Notes: generated by a model from the sequence alone, not told the origin. A stretch of 64,000 nucleotides of DNA from Pontibacillus salipaludis (GCF_014642405.1 NZ_BMIN01000005.1:146727-210726), one strand, 5' to 3'. Positions 52,078 to 60,771 are shown, counted from the stretch's first letter. Numbers and translations: made by a program.

Positions 52078-52923
52078 TTACGAATTCCGGCTTCCTTTTG
52101 AGAGGTAGTAAATGTGTTGAATAAGCGAGATGGAGATTTTGTTATGGTGAATCGATAACAGTGGAGCAGAAGGTGATAGGGTTCTATACGTATTCGAATA
52201 AGGCATGAAACGGTTGACAAGTAATCGCGTGACCGAGCTTGTTAAATAGGCAGATCGATTACTTCCTTCGTACCTCTTACTATTTAGAAATTCAATCATC
52301 TCTTCGGTTGTTACGATGTTAATACCATGTCCAAAAAATTTCCCGCTCCCCATAGCAACGGCATTTTCCCCTCTATAATTTGCGTTTACACGGTCATAGT
52401 CTGGATTATTAAAATAAACAACATCTCCAGGTAAGAAATCATTCGCATAATACGTGTAAATTCCAAGATCCGGATCTGTATTCCAACTGTATAGGTAAAG
52501 GTTTTGGAAGAGGTCATTAAATGAAGATGCACCAATACTTTTTAAAACAGCATGATAGAAAACGATGACACAAGCAGTTGCACATTCATACGCATATAGG
52601 GAACTGTTGTTATAAATATCTTGAATGCCTTCAGAAGGAAGGACAGTTGGTTTAATTAAGAATCCGCCAGCTGGCGTCAAATACCAGTAATCGGGATTAC
52701 AAGTAGCCGAGCGAAACCCTCGAAAGGTCGCTTCTCCTTCACTCATTTCCTCTGCACTTTCGATCGTGTTTTTCCGAACGTTTAGATCAAATAACAATTC
52801 ATTCATGGAAGAATAGGAGTATAACTCACTCGAATTCTGCATTCCTTTTATAATTTCTTCCTCCAAAGGACCCGTGTTCACTGGAAGGGTGGTTGGATAT
52901 GGACTTCCTGATACTTGTAGCAA
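52078..52923 (-). CDS. tgl: Spore protein-glutamine gamma-glutamyltransferase
   Basis: Bacillus spore-type transglutaminase, which cross-links coat proteins. Visible: LFDLNVRKNTIESAEEM, SLYAYECATACVIVFYHAV with the catalytic Cys (Cys116 in B. subtilis Tgl), PGDVVYFNNPDYD, YRGENAVAMG and FGHGINIVT with catalytic His. The start is uncertain: the frame is open to ATG 53004 with no RBS, while TTG at 52923 (MLQVSGSPYP) aligns with the B. subtilis start MIIVSGQ and has GGGGAA upstream. A C-terminal tail of about 35 residues (SNTYRTLSPSAPLL...) goes beyond the usual end. Confidence 0.88.
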   Translation of the reverse strand: MLQVSGSPYPTTLPVNTGPLEEEIIKGMQNSSELYSYSSMNELLFDLNVRKNTIESAEEMSEGEATFRGFRSATCNPDYWYLTPAGGFLIKPTVLPSEGIQDIYNNSSLYAYECATACVIVFYHAVLKSIGASSFNDLFQNLYLYSWNTDPDLGIYTYYANDFLPGDVVYFNNPDYDRVNANYRGENAVAMGSGKFFGHGINIVTTEEMIEFLNSKRYEGSNRSAYLTSSVTRLLVNRFMPYSNTYRTLSPSAPLLSIHHNKISISLIQHIYYLSKGSRNS

Positions 52924-53198
52924 GAAGATTCCCCATTTCGTGCGTGTATTTTTATTAATTCTATTCGGTAGATGGGGTAAAGATGTTTTTTCGATGCATT
53001 TCAATAAAGACGGGAGGAGATCATTTTTAGTTCGAGGTTAGCTGTGTGCAGTTTTACAAATCGACAAGTTTGTTTCATTTTTCAAATAAATAGGAACTTT
53101 TTCCATTTTGTTCCGTATCTATTGTAAGAGAAATGGAACGAACTTTTTATTGGAGTGTTTTCTACAGTTAATGAAATAGAGGGGAATTTAGAAAGGGT

Positions 53199-53663
53199 GT
53201 GATTGGAATTGACTGGGATCTAGATAAAGTGAAGCGAATGAAAAAGAAGCTATTACTTCAGTCAAATGTAGTTATGTTGCTTATTTTTCTGATGTTTTTC
53301 TTTTTGTTTCTTTATTCAAAAGAAGCAGGATCAGCTTTTGTTCTGTTGCTTGGTTTTTGTCTGCTTTCTTGGGGGATCGCGGCCAATTCCCTTTATGGTT
53401 TTATGACAGGGAGGCCACTAGGAACAAAAACAGCTCGCTACGTCTTAGCTTTTGACAAAGATCAAAAAGGGGAAAGAAAGTGGATCCGCCAAAAGGGGGT
53501 AGAAGCGATCGTCGTAACGGTCTTGAGTATGGGGGTTACGTTGTGTTTGTTTATGTTGGACTTCGACTCTGTAACAAACGACTCTTTCTTCTCACTCCTC
53601 CCTTTTTTGGGACCTTGGATTGGATATAATATAGGCGAGATTCATAGGATTAAGAATTTATAA
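53199..53663 (+). CDS. Membrane protein of unknown function
   Basis: 154 residues with four hydrophobic segments (about 22-40, 45-67, 104-122, 130-146). Start GTG at 53199 follows AGAAAGG closely; an internal ATG at 53238 is the alternative. No family recognised. Followed by a GGGACAGGTTCATTGTCCCG palindrome. Confidence 0.6.
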   Translation: MIGIDWDLDKVKRMKKKLLLQSNVVMLLIFLMFFFLFLYSKEAGSAFVLLLGFCLLSWGIAANSLYGFMTGRPLGTKTARYVLAFDKDQKGERKWIRQKGVEAIVVTVLSMGVTLCLFMLDFDSVTNDSFFSLLPFLGPWIGYNIGEIHRIKNL

Positions 53664-53665
53664 AC

Positions 53666-53707
53666 GGGACTAAGGGACGGGGACTAAGGGACAGGTTCAT
53701 TGTCCCG
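53666..53707. repeat. GGGACAGGTTC..GTCCC interspersed palindrome
   Basis: ACTAAGGGACGGGGACTAAG followed by GGACAGGTTCATTGTCCCG; same family as the copies in 46600-46781. Could also act as a weak terminator for the preceding gene. Confidence 0.6.
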
Positions 53708-53737
53708 TTAAATAGATTCAATGCGGGAGGGAGCAGT

Positions 53738-54760
53738 TTGAAGAAAAAGGGGGTATTTATAGCTCTATTATATGTGGCGTCGTCTCTGTTAACGGGTTGT
53801 GAAGAGAAGGGACAAGATGGTACCGAACCTACAACACTAGAAGACACGGAGGAAGCAGACAACAGTGAACGTTACACCTTAAAACATGCCAAAGAAACCA
53901 AGGTCACCATTGCTAATCAAGAATTCGAGATCATACCAGTACTCGAACCAATATTCAACTATGTTCAGATCATTGAACAAGAACCACTGAAGAGTAAAAC
54001 CGAAGCCTACACATCCACGGTAATCGAGCCCTTCCGTAAAACCGTGTACGGGGAAGAAAACGGACATTTCTTACAAGGTCATCTATCATTTCAACCGCCA
54101 CGAAATGTGGATAAGCTTAAGGCATCCGTTCAAAAGCTTGATGAGAATTATGAGGATATACTAGATTCATTAAAAACATCATTAAAGCAGTCTGTTCATC
54201 TACTGCCACTAGATTCGACTACAAAAATTTATGTATTCCCATTTAATCCAGACCAACTCAGTGTAATAGATGATATGAATGGAGTAACAGGGTTTGCAAC
54301 TCCAAACACAATCGTATTAAATATAGAACCCGAACAATATACAGAAGAGATGCTTCGATACATTATCGCTCATGAATACCACCATATTGTCCACTTCAAC
54401 ATTAATCCAAGAAAAGAGCAGGATCTAATGGGCTACTCTTTAATGGAGGGCGGCGCGGATTCCTTTGCGCAGATGATTTATCCTGACGTAATCCCGAAAT
54501 GGAATGACACATTAACTTCAGATGAATGGGATACAGTTTGGAACTTAGTGTTGGACAAACGCTACGATTATGATAGACAAGATATAGAAGAAATTAGAAA
54601 TGGTAATAATGAATTGCCTATGAGGTCTCATTACAAGCTCGGTTATAGGATTATGCAAGATTTTATTAAGAAGAATCCTAGCGTTTCTGTAGAAGAGTGG
54701 ACGATGATGATGCCTGATGAAATACTGGAGAAAACGAGCTATGCCGATAAGGTGAAGTGA
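53738..54760 (+). CDS. Lipoprotein metalloprotease of the DUF2268 (YjaZ-like) type
   Basis: 340 residues. Lipoprotein signal with lipobox LTGC at about 18-21 and an acidic linker. A zinc-protease motif AHEYHH (HExxH) near 223-227, followed about 20 residues later by LMEGGADSFAQ, the third-ligand Glu of gluzincin-like DUF2268 proteins. The motif NTIVLNIEPEQYTEEMLRYI precedes it. Probably a surface-anchored peptidase with unknown substrate. Start TTG at 53738 with GGGAGGGAG upstream. Confidence 0.85.
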   Translation: MKKKGVFIALLYVASSLLTGCEEKGQDGTEPTTLEDTEEADNSERYTLKHAKETKVTIANQEFEIIPVLEPIFNYVQIIEQEPLKSKTEAYTSTVIEPFRKTVYGEENGHFLQGHLSFQPPRNVDKLKASVQKLDENYEDILDSLKTSLKQSVHLLPLDSTTKIYVFPFNPDQLSVIDDMNGVTGFATPNTIVLNIEPEQYTEEMLRYIIAHEYHHIVHFNINPRKEQDLMGYSLMEGGADSFAQMIYPDVIPKWNDTLTSDEWDTVWNLVLDKRYDYDRQDIEEIRNGNNELPMRSHYKLGYRIMQDFIKKNPSVSVEEWTMMMPDEILEKTSYADKVK

Positions 54761-54804
54761 AGCTCATTCAGACATATAGGGGTAACGTACGAAGAAAAAG
54801 TAGC

Positions 54805-54844
54805 GAAAAAAACCAAAAGCAGCCTATCTCTAGGCTGCTTGTTT
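54805..54844 (-). terminator. Hairpin between the metalloprotease and a small minus-strand gene
   Basis: AAGCAGCCTA / TAGGCTGCTT with a 4-base loop; on the minus strand it is followed by TTTTGGTTTTTTT. May serve both genes. Confidence 0.8.
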
Positions 54845-54857
54845 ACATGTAACCTCT

Positions 54858-55019
54858 TTACGGTAACTGAGGGTTACTATTTTTGGCTTCTTGTAATTTT
54901 GGTTTACGATATCCGCCAGCAATGTCGGCTTTCTTAAATTCTTTAGAATAGATTACTTCTTTTGCTGCTGATGTATCGTTTTCTCCTCCGACAGGCTGGT
55001 ATTGTGATCTCTTATACAT
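54858..55019 (-). CDS. Small hydrophilic protein, 53 residues
   Basis: Short frame with GAAAGGATGAG before ATG at 55019 and a terminator after the stop. Sequence begins MYKRSQYQPVGGENDTSAAK and ends KLQEAKNSNPQLP; no membrane segment. Codon use and RBS support coding. Family not recognised. Confidence 0.6.
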   Translation of the reverse strand: MYKRSQYQPVGGENDTSAAKEVIYSKEFKKADIAGGYRKPKLQEAKNSNPQLP

Positions 55020-55129
55020 TGATCTCATCCTTTCTGTTGGAATTCGTTGTACAGTTATAGCTTTCCCAGTGTGAATGAGAGTAAAACATAAGATTTAATT
55101 TTTAGAATAGAGAGGGGGAAATTTTCATT

Positions 55130-55297
55130 TTACCATGGAAGAAGTAACAACAGCACGATAAAAATAATAGGGAATACAATGCTTGAAATGATAAGAGTTT
55201 GTCTTGGTTTCTTATAAAGGTTCCGAATATATAATGGAATCCCAAATGTAAGCACATCGAATGTTGCCCATCCTAAGTACTTTTTATTTTTGTTCAT
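55130..55297 (-). CDS. Small membrane protein, 55 residues
   Basis: AAAGGGGG lies 7 bases before ATG at 55297. The protein starts MNKNKKYLGWATFDVLTFGI, has a basic loop RNLYKKPRQT and a long hydrophobic end IISSIVFPIIFIVLLLLLPW: two membrane segments. Together with neighbours it is one of a run of very short genes at 54.8-55.8 kb. Confidence 0.6.
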   Translation of the reverse strand: MNKNKKYLGWATFDVLTFGIPLYIRNLYKKPRQTLIISSIVFPIIFIVLLLLLPW

Positions 55298-55412
55298 TCA
55301 ATTCGCCCCCTTTATATCAACTTGCAAGACACATTCAATCAATCTCTCGACAAGAGTTTATGTACATTGTACCATATTATGTAAGATTGAAATTGCCATA
55401 TGGAGGTTAGGT

Positions 55413-55589
55413 ATGAAAGTTTCTCTAAGCTTAATAAGTCTATTTATTATTATGTTCATTTCAGCGTACAATGTCTTTACAAGAAGTCTTCCTAGTACAC
55501 AAGTATCAGCATTCATGGTTATGGTTTTTACTCTAACAGGGATACTCTCTCTTTATATAGGCTATAAGAGGAAGAGGAAAGATCAATAA
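55413..55589 (+). CDS. Small membrane protein, 58 residues
   Basis: ATGGAGGTTAGG precedes ATG at 55413; the longer upstream frame is not favoured. Two hydrophobic segments (about 3-20 and 30-50) and a basic tail GYKRKRKDQ, suggesting a cytoplasmic C-terminus. No family recognised. Confidence 0.6.
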   Translation: MKVSLSLISLFIIMFISAYNVFTRSLPSTQVSAFMVMVFTLTGILSLYIGYKRKRKDQ

Positions 55590-55681
55590 CCTTCTCGAGA
55601 ACGTCTTTATGCCTATTGATAGAAATAGGAGTTCTACAGTTATATCTCAATCAATGCATCTCATAAATTCCATATATTCGC

Positions 55682-55792
55682 TCATAACTTAAAGAAGTAT
55701 GTAATCACTTCTTTTACAACTTTAAAAGGAGTAACCACAATTCCGGTTAATTTTAAGTGTCCTTCTGGCCTAGGATCGTGATCCCTACTCAT
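55682..55792 (-). CDS. Small protein, 36 residues
   Basis: AAAGGGTGG lies 4 bases before ATG at 55792. Sequence MSRDHDPRPEGHLKLTGIVV then TPFKVVKEVITYFFKL: a charged head and an amphipathic, partly aromatic tail. Only RBS and plausible composition support it. Confidence 0.5.
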   Translation of the reverse strand: MSRDHDPRPEGHLKLTGIVVTPFKVVKEVITYFFKL

Positions 55793-55826
55793 TTTTCCAC
55801 CCTTTCACTTGTGTTTTCTTACATGC

Positions 55827-56231
55827 TTACATATTTATCTCATAATAACGTTTAACCACAGGCCTCACCACAATTCGTATAATCAGTAAAGAAAAGAGTA
55901 GCGTTTGAGCTACTGCTGATAATTGTAAGTAAACAGATAGGAGAGCAGCCATTACAATAAAAGCATCCATAATCATGTTCACAGCCTCGCCTGACTTTGC
56001 ATTGATCAGCACATTCCGTTCATCGTTCTTCTCAATCTCACTTCGTTTCTCCCCACTCGCGGTTGTTGTGTCTCGTTTATTCCTAACGTACATTTCTATC
56101 GAGATTCCTGCCAAAGCAACTCCTAACCCAGCTACTCCAAATGGCAGATCCTTAACTAGTCCGTAAATGAATGTTGCTATACCAGTTGTGGCTAACACAA
56201 TCGTTATGATTAGGTTTCGAATGCTATTCAT
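55827..56231 (-). CDS. Membrane protein of the DUF2178-like type paired with an HTH regulator
   Basis: 134 residues, four membrane segments; middle loop EIEKNDERNVLINAKSGEAV is typical of these small membrane proteins that follow an XRE regulator. The start ATG at 56231 overlaps the regulator gene by 8 bases with GAGGATGATGA upstream. Role unknown; possibly a membrane sensor or target of the regulator. Confidence 0.78.
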   Translation of the reverse strand: MNSIRNLIITIVLATTGIATFIYGLVKDLPFGVAGLGVALAGISIEMYVRNKRDTTTASGEKRSEIEKNDERNVLINAKSGEAVNMIMDAFIVMAALLSVYLQLSAVAQTLLFSLLIIRIVVRPVVKRYYEINM

Positions 56232-56433
56232 TGTCATCATCCTCTTCAAAAGTAAATAGATCCTCAATACGCACATGAAAGATCTTCGCAATCTTATAAG
56301 CTAGCAGAACAGAAGGATTGTATCGCCCCTTTTCCAATGAAATGATTGTCCTTGAAGAAACAGAAACTAAATCAGCTAGTTCTTGTTGAGTTATGTTGGC
56401 TTCTTTCCTAAGACTTCGAATATGGTTTTTCAA
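56224..56433 (-). CDS. Small XRE family transcriptional regulator
   Basis: 69 residues, almost entirely a Cro/CI helix-turn-helix: IRSLRKEANITQQELADLVS then VSSRTIISLEKGRYNPSVLL, with an acidic tail EEDDDNE. Overlaps the following membrane-protein gene, so both are made together. Two TTTCAYGTGAAG palindromes upstream are the likely operator. Confidence 0.9.
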   Translation of the reverse strand: MKNHIRSLRKEANITQQELADLVSVSSRTIISLEKGRYNPSVLLAYKIAKIFHVRIEDLFTFEEDDDNE

Positions 56434-56463
56434 ACAGTATCACCCTACACAATATGAAGTATC

Positions 56464-56491
56464 TTTCACGTGAAGTTTATTTCATGTGAAG
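56464..56491. promoter_or_regulatory. Tandem palindromes upstream of the XRE gene
   Basis: TTTCACGTGAAG at 56464-56475 and TTTCATGTGAAG at 56480-56491, 16 bases apart, followed by a half-site AACTTCAT at about 56494. Pattern suggests autoregulation. Confidence 0.65.
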
Positions 56492-56667
56492 TTAACTTCA
56501 TAATATAACAGTTGGTATTTTTAGTCAATCCTTCATTTGTAAAATGATGAAGTTCACCTAGTGAGTTAGTTCGGTTATTGGGTTTGCTTCTTTTTAAAAG
56601 AATGGAATTTGGGGAATTCTAACCTACAGAGAAATTCGCGGCATTCAAAATGAAGGGAGGCGGGAAC

Positions 56668-57450
56668 GTGAAAAAACAGGTGTATCGCGGACTTATTCGG
56701 TTATTCAACAATAATGTAATTGGCAGCTTCCTTCAGAAAACAAGTCAAACTTCCATAAGCAAATGGTTCATTCCCATATACGCAAAATGGTTTAAGATCA
56801 ATGAAGTAGAAATAGAGAAGCACCGTAAAGAGTTCACCTCTTTAGAAGATTTCTTTATAAGGAAATTAAAAACTGACTCCAGGCCTGTTAAGGGGAACGA
56901 GAACGAATTTGTTAGTCCAGTAGATGCACGGGTAGAGCAATTTGGTCAAGTAATGGATTCTTGTATTAGGGTGAAAGGCCTTACCTATTCTATAGAAGAT
57001 TTGCTAAAAGACCAGGATATGAGTGCACGATACAAGGATGGGCTATTTGTTGTCTTGTACCTTAGCCCGGCAGATTATCATCCCATTCATGCTCCTGCTC
57101 ATGCCATAGTTATGAAGCAATACGATCTTGGTGGGAAGTCGACTCCTGTAAACAAACTTGGACTCACATTAGGAAAATCTCCCCTTTCGACAAACTATCG
57201 GATCGTCTCTGATCTAAAGCAAGAAGACGGAACTTGGCTTGCGATGGTGAAAGTCGGTGCGATGTGGGTCAACACAATTGAACTCACTCATCCTTCTTCT
57301 AACGTTAAGAAAGGGGAAGAAGTAGGCTATTTCTCCTTTGGTTCAACGGTCATTTTATTATTTGAAAAGGGTAAGGTCGAGCTTCATCCTGCCTTGAAAC
57401 GATCCTCCTCTATTCGAGTGGGAGAACCATTAGCTGTTAAGAAGAACTAG
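56668..57450 (+). CDS. psd: Phosphatidylserine decarboxylase
   Basis: 260 residues, full-length for the Bacillus type. Conserved blocks: LEDFFIRKLKTDSRPV, SPVDARVEQFG, YLSPADYHPIHAPAHA with the catalytic His, and FSFGSTVILLFEKG, where Ser of GST is the self-cleavage site that becomes the pyruvoyl group. It makes phosphatidylethanolamine at the membrane. GTG at 56668 is taken as start because the GGGAGG RBS lies inside the frame that begins at ATG 56650. No pssA neighbour. Confidence 0.93.
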   Translation: MKKQVYRGLIRLFNNNVIGSFLQKTSQTSISKWFIPIYAKWFKINEVEIEKHRKEFTSLEDFFIRKLKTDSRPVKGNENEFVSPVDARVEQFGQVMDSCIRVKGLTYSIEDLLKDQDMSARYKDGLFVVLYLSPADYHPIHAPAHAIVMKQYDLGGKSTPVNKLGLTLGKSPLSTNYRIVSDLKQEDGTWLAMVKVGAMWVNTIELTHPSSNVKKGEEVGYFSFGSTVILLFEKGKVELHPALKRSSSIRVGEPLAVKKN

Positions 57451-57563
57451 ATAGGCTGACAAAGGGTCAAGTACCCGAAGGCACGTTTTAAGTATAATGG
57501 TTAAATATGTTAATGTAGAAATAATTAAAAGCAAAATGTAAGGATAAAAGTAGTTTCAACATA

Positions 57564-57616
57564 GCGGAGCATACTCATAGCTTAATAGAGCTATGAAGAC
57601 GCTCCTTTTATTTTTG
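57564..57616 (+). terminator. Terminator downstream of psd
   Basis: GGAGC..CTCATAGCT / AGCTATGA..GCTCC stem with TTTTATTTTT after it, about 110 bases after the stop. Confidence 0.85.
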
Positions 57617-57736
57617 TCTCAAACTATTTCCATTTAATTGAAACGTAATCAATGTCAAATCGTAACGTGATAAGAAGAGAAAATAATGGCTTTGAGGAGC
57701 AATCATTAGTTATATGGATAAAGGGAGGAAGTTTCT

Positions 57737-58033
57737 TTGGAAAGGGCATTTGTGAAAGGGTGTAATTGGCTTGGATTGATTCTCTTACTCCTATCGATCC
57801 TGACAGCGTTGTTAGACCTCTCTGTATTAGGCTCAAATTATTTTGTTTTTTACGGTATTAGTATGATCGGTTTCATTATTGGGTTTATGGGATGGGTGCT
57901 AGTACGATTTAATACAGTACCGAACGTTACAAAATGGGTAGGGAAGACTGGGTTTTACGGGAACTTAGCCTTGCTAATTTTATTCTTTCCACCAGTGGCT
58001 CACATATGGGGAACGTTGTTTTTTGGTCCTTAA
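57737..58033 (+). CDS. Small membrane protein of unknown function
   Basis: 98 residues with three hydrophobic segments (about 10-30, 35-58, 75-95). TTG start at 57737 with AAGGGAGGAAG upstream. Followed after 33 bases by another membrane-protein gene, probably one operon. Confidence 0.65.
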   Translation: MERAFVKGCNWLGLILLLLSILTALLDLSVLGSNYFVFYGISMIGFIIGFMGWVLVRFNTVPNVTKWVGKTGFYGNLALLILFFPPVAHIWGTLFFGP

Positions 58034-58066
58034 ATGGAAAGAGTTTAAACCTTGGAGGGTGTTATA

Positions 58067-58519
58067 TTGGGCAAATGGCTGAAGATGATGTTGATCTTTC
58101 TCTTGTTCATCGTCCTGTCGACTTTCTTGCTTTATATACTTAATATTCATTTCCCACCTTATACGTATACCTTTTCTGAAGAGACGGGGGATTTGACGGT
58201 AGAGCATATCTTTGATGAAGAAGAAACGTATGTGTTAAAGGACGAGAAAAGTAGAATTATTGGTACGAAGGTCATGGTGAATATAAATGAGAGTCGTACT
58301 CTAATTAAGATGCTCTTTTCATTTAGTATTCTCATGTTTAATATTCTATGGATTCTCTATTTAACATTGAGGAATAGTCGTTATTTCAAAATGGCGATGT
58401 ATATTTATGGGGCAGTGGCGTTATTTTTAGTAGGATTTGTGGCCGTTCAGTATGTTGAAGTCTATCAATCTTTTGCGCCTCTTCTTGAAGAGGTTCGAAC
58501 TATAAGTGGTGATCGTTAA
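58067..58519 (+). CDS. Membrane protein of unknown function
   Basis: 150 residues: one N-terminal membrane segment (about 5-22), an exposed acidic domain of about 60 residues (YTFSEETGDLTVEHIFDEEE), then two or three segments. TTG at 58067 is preferred because TTGGAGGGTG, where the frame opens at 58052, is its RBS. Probably co-transcribed with the previous gene. Confidence 0.65.
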   Translation: MGKWLKMMLIFLLFIVLSTFLLYILNIHFPPYTYTFSEETGDLTVEHIFDEEETYVLKDEKSRIIGTKVMVNINESRTLIKMLFSFSILMFNILWILYLTLRNSRYFKMAMYIYGAVALFLVGFVAVQYVEVYQSFAPLLEEVRTISGDR

Positions 58520-58576
58520 ACGAAGAGGGGAATATGTATGCCAAGTATAGCAATAGGTAGTGCACTACATTTGTGC

Positions 58577-58795
58577 TTACCGCTGCCTGGTGAATTTATG
58601 CTTGTTTGTAATCATTCGGATTAGACCGACAACCCCTATAGAACCACAAATTAAAGCCCCTAACACTAGAATACATGAGAGAATCCAGTTATCTAACCAT
58701 GTTATAATAGCAGTACATAAGCAACTTAAAGCAATAACTAGCGCTCTATACACCTCTCTAAACGTAGATGATGTTGAAGATCCATCAAGACTCAT
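58577..58795 (-). CDS. Small membrane protein of unknown function
   Basis: 72 residues from ATG at 58795 (AAGAGGATT upstream). Ser/Thr-rich start MSLDGSSTSSTFREVYRALV, then two membrane segments (about 17-33, 38-60). The alternative start at 58816 lacks an RBS. Confidence 0.58.
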   Translation of the reverse strand: MSLDGSSTSSTFREVYRALVIALSCLCTAIITWLDNWILSCILVLGALICGSIGVVGLIRMITNKHKFTRQR

Positions 58796-58863
58796 AAAAT
58801 CCTCTTTTGCATACAACCGAATTATACGTTTTTAAACCAAATTATATCAGAAAGGGAAGATGG

Positions 58864-59217
58864 ATGATGACGAAACATAAAATCTATACAATGAGTTTCG
58901 CAAGTGTATATCCTCACTATGTTAAGAAAGCAGAGAAAAAGGGACGCACGAAATCAGAAGTCGATGAAATCATCCTTTGGCTAACCGGATATGATCAGGA
59001 AAAATTAGAAGCACAGCTGGAAAAACAAACAGATTTTGAAACCTTCTTTGAAGAAGCACCTGAGCTCAACCCTTCCCGCGCCATGATTAAAGGTGTAATC
59101 TGTGGTGTGCGTGTGGAAGAGATTGAAGAACCACTAATGCAGGAAATTCGCTATATGGATAAGCTGGTTGATGAATTAGCGAAGGGAAAAGCGATGGAGA
59201 AGATTTTGCGTAATTAG
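58864..59217 (+). CDS. DUF2200 family protein
   Basis: 117 residues: [39 protein letters not shown] and [20 protein letters not shown] are family blocks. Helical, soluble, function unknown. ATG at 58864 (or the next codon) follows AAAGGGAAG. Confidence 0.88.
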   Translation: MMTKHKIYTMSFASVYPHYVKKAEKKGRTKSEVDEIILWLTGYDQEKLEAQLEKQTDFETFFEEAPELNPSRAMIKGVICGVRVEEIEEPLMQEIRYMDKLVDELAKGKAMEKILRN

Positions 59218-59267
59218 AGTAAAACTTCCCACTGCTTCTAGCAGCCTATATATAAATTTCTAGATTA

Positions 59268-59305
59268 AAGAAAAAGAAGCACAAGAGCCGTCTTGTGCTT
59301 CTTTG
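59268..59305. terminator. Bidirectional terminator
   Basis: AAAGAAGCACAAGA / TCTTGTGCTTCTTT with a GCCG loop, between the DUF2200 gene and the convergent secreted-peptide gene. Confidence 0.9.
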
Positions 59306-59310
59306 TCATC

Positions 59311-59457
59311 TTAATAGTTCCACGGATCACTTGGACAATCGGTATGGTGCGGTTCACAAGCAGGATATGCCTCTGCATTTGTTGGAACAGAGAACGAACC
59401 AGCTAATAAACCTAGTGCAAAAGCTGACACAATTCCAATTTTCTTAGCTTTTTCCAT
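59311..59457 (-). CDS. Small secreted peptide precursor with two cysteines
   Basis: 48 residues from ATG at 59457, with TGGAGGTT 9 bases upstream. Clear signal peptide: MEKAKKIGIVSAFALGLLAG then SFSVPTNAEA with an Ala-x-Ala cleavage site near residue 30. The predicted mature part is only about 18 residues, YPACEPHHTDCPSDPWNY: two Cys, two adjacent His, aromatic end. This is the size of secreted signalling or metal-binding peptides; no Rap-type receptor is adjacent. Family not recognised. Confidence 0.65.
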   Translation of the reverse strand: MEKAKKIGIVSAFALGLLAGSFSVPTNAEAYPACEPHHTDCPSDPWNY

Positions 59458-59880
59458 TATGTATAACCTCCATTTCTGTTTTGACTTGTTCCTATCATAA
59501 CTTGAATATTCAGGAAAATATATTGTGAAAAAGTGATTCCTGCTTTTGTTTTTAACCGCTAACATTTTATTTGTTTTCCCAAGTTTAAACTATTTAAATT
59601 TAACTATGCGTAAAGGGAGCGGAGATGTAAGAATTGAGATTAGAGGTCTAAAGAGCTACAAACATGTAATTTGTGAAAGTGAATTTTTTGAAAGAGAACT
59701 TAACTATTTTTATGTAATCTCCCTTTCGCAAATTCTTTCAAGCAAAAGACCAAGGGCGTTTTCCCCACTTTGGCAATTCAGAGAAAGGGACAATGAACCT
59801 CTCCTTCGGTCCAGCTTGAACAAGGTTGTAACTTTTGAAGGAATGAATGCGACGAATTTAATAAAAGAGGGGGTGCCAAA
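59458..59880. other. 423-base gap without a supported gene
   Basis: AT-rich. A 112-codon frame (59546-59884) overlaps the next gene by 4 bases but has no RBS and mixed composition, and its 3' part includes a degenerate GGGACAATGAACCT repeat copy. I see no promoter or RNA I can name. Confidence 0.5.
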
Positions 59881-60393
59881 GTGAGAAAGAGACTAATTCT
59901 TATGGGCTGCTTGTTGCTGGCGAATCTATTTATCGCAGGTTGTACTTCTTCTAAGGAACCTGTTAATAAAAACTTGGGTAAACCGTCTTATACAGGCTAC
60001 GTAATGGATAAGAAGGACTCAAGAATACTGGTCGTTGATCCAAATGCAAAGGATGTCAATAACGATGGGAGTAAAGATTATCACGAAGCCCTATGGGGAT
60101 CGGGTGAGGTTGATGGTGTTTCCGTCGGTGACCGAGTAAAAGTATGGGTAGAAGGTGGTGTAATGGAATCCTATCCCGGACAAGGTAAGATCGGTGAAGT
60201 TGAAGTTATGTCTAAGGAGAAACCAAAAGGGGCTACCCTTAAGGAATCAGAAGCATTAAGAAAAGCGTTAAGTAAAACAGAAGAGGGTGTCAAAGTGGTG
60301 CAATCCATCAGTTATAAAGCAGAGCAAAACAAATGGAGCGTTAACCTGCAAAAAAGGAATTCTTTCTTTGAGATAAGTGTTGAAGATGAATAA
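59881..60393 (+). CDS. Lipoprotein of the DUF3221 (YobA-like) type
   Basis: 170 residues. Lipoprotein signal MRKRLILMGCLLLANLFIAG with lipobox IAGC, then a beta-rich domain: YTGYVMDKKDSRILVVDP, SGEVDGVSVGDRVKVWVEGG and SYPGQGKIGEVEV, as in DUF3221 proteins. Function unknown, located on the outer membrane face. GTG start at 59881 with AGAGGGGG upstream. Confidence 0.85.
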   Translation: MRKRLILMGCLLLANLFIAGCTSSKEPVNKNLGKPSYTGYVMDKKDSRILVVDPNAKDVNNDGSKDYHEALWGSGEVDGVSVGDRVKVWVEGGVMESYPGQGKIGEVEVMSKEKPKGATLKESEALRKALSKTEEGVKVVQSISYKAEQNKWSVNLQKRNSFFEISVEDE

Positions 60394-60560
60394 CGTAAGG
60401 TTGGAGGTTCTCCGATTCCCTATTAGAATAAAAACAGAAAAGAAAAGCTAGAACGGCTCCAGCGATTCAAGAGATTTCATCGCTTCTTTGTGCTAACAGG
60501 AAATTATTGTTAGAATATTCTATAAGAGATGTAATTGTGGAAATAAAGGAGGGCACCCAC

Positions 60561-60749
60561 ATGGTTTGGTTAATCATTATCCTCAGTCTTCTCGGCTTCG
60601 GAGCACTAGTCGATTATATCGCCAAGAAGAGAAGCCTGAATGTAGGAGCAGATGATGGGATCAAAAACGCCTCGTACTCCGAACAAGTTTATGTAGAAAG
60701 TTCATTGCACCAGATGAAGCACGGCAATGATACTGACGGTCCTATATAA
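60561..60749 (+). CDS. Small membrane protein, 62 residues
   Basis: AAAGGAGGG lies 7 bases before ATG at 60561. One membrane segment (MVWLIIILSLLGFGALVDYI), then a basic KKR and a hydrophilic tail. Similar single-span proteins are common in Bacillaceae; function unknown. Confidence 0.72.
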   Translation: MVWLIIILSLLGFGALVDYIAKKRSLNVGADDGIKNASYSEQVYVESSLHQMKHGNDTDGPI

Positions 60750-60771
60750 AGCAAACGTTCATTTAAATAGT

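Noticed and set aside
59546-59884. 112-codon frame before the DUF3221 lipoprotein
   Set aside because: No RBS, mixed composition, and part of it is a degenerate interspersed repeat.
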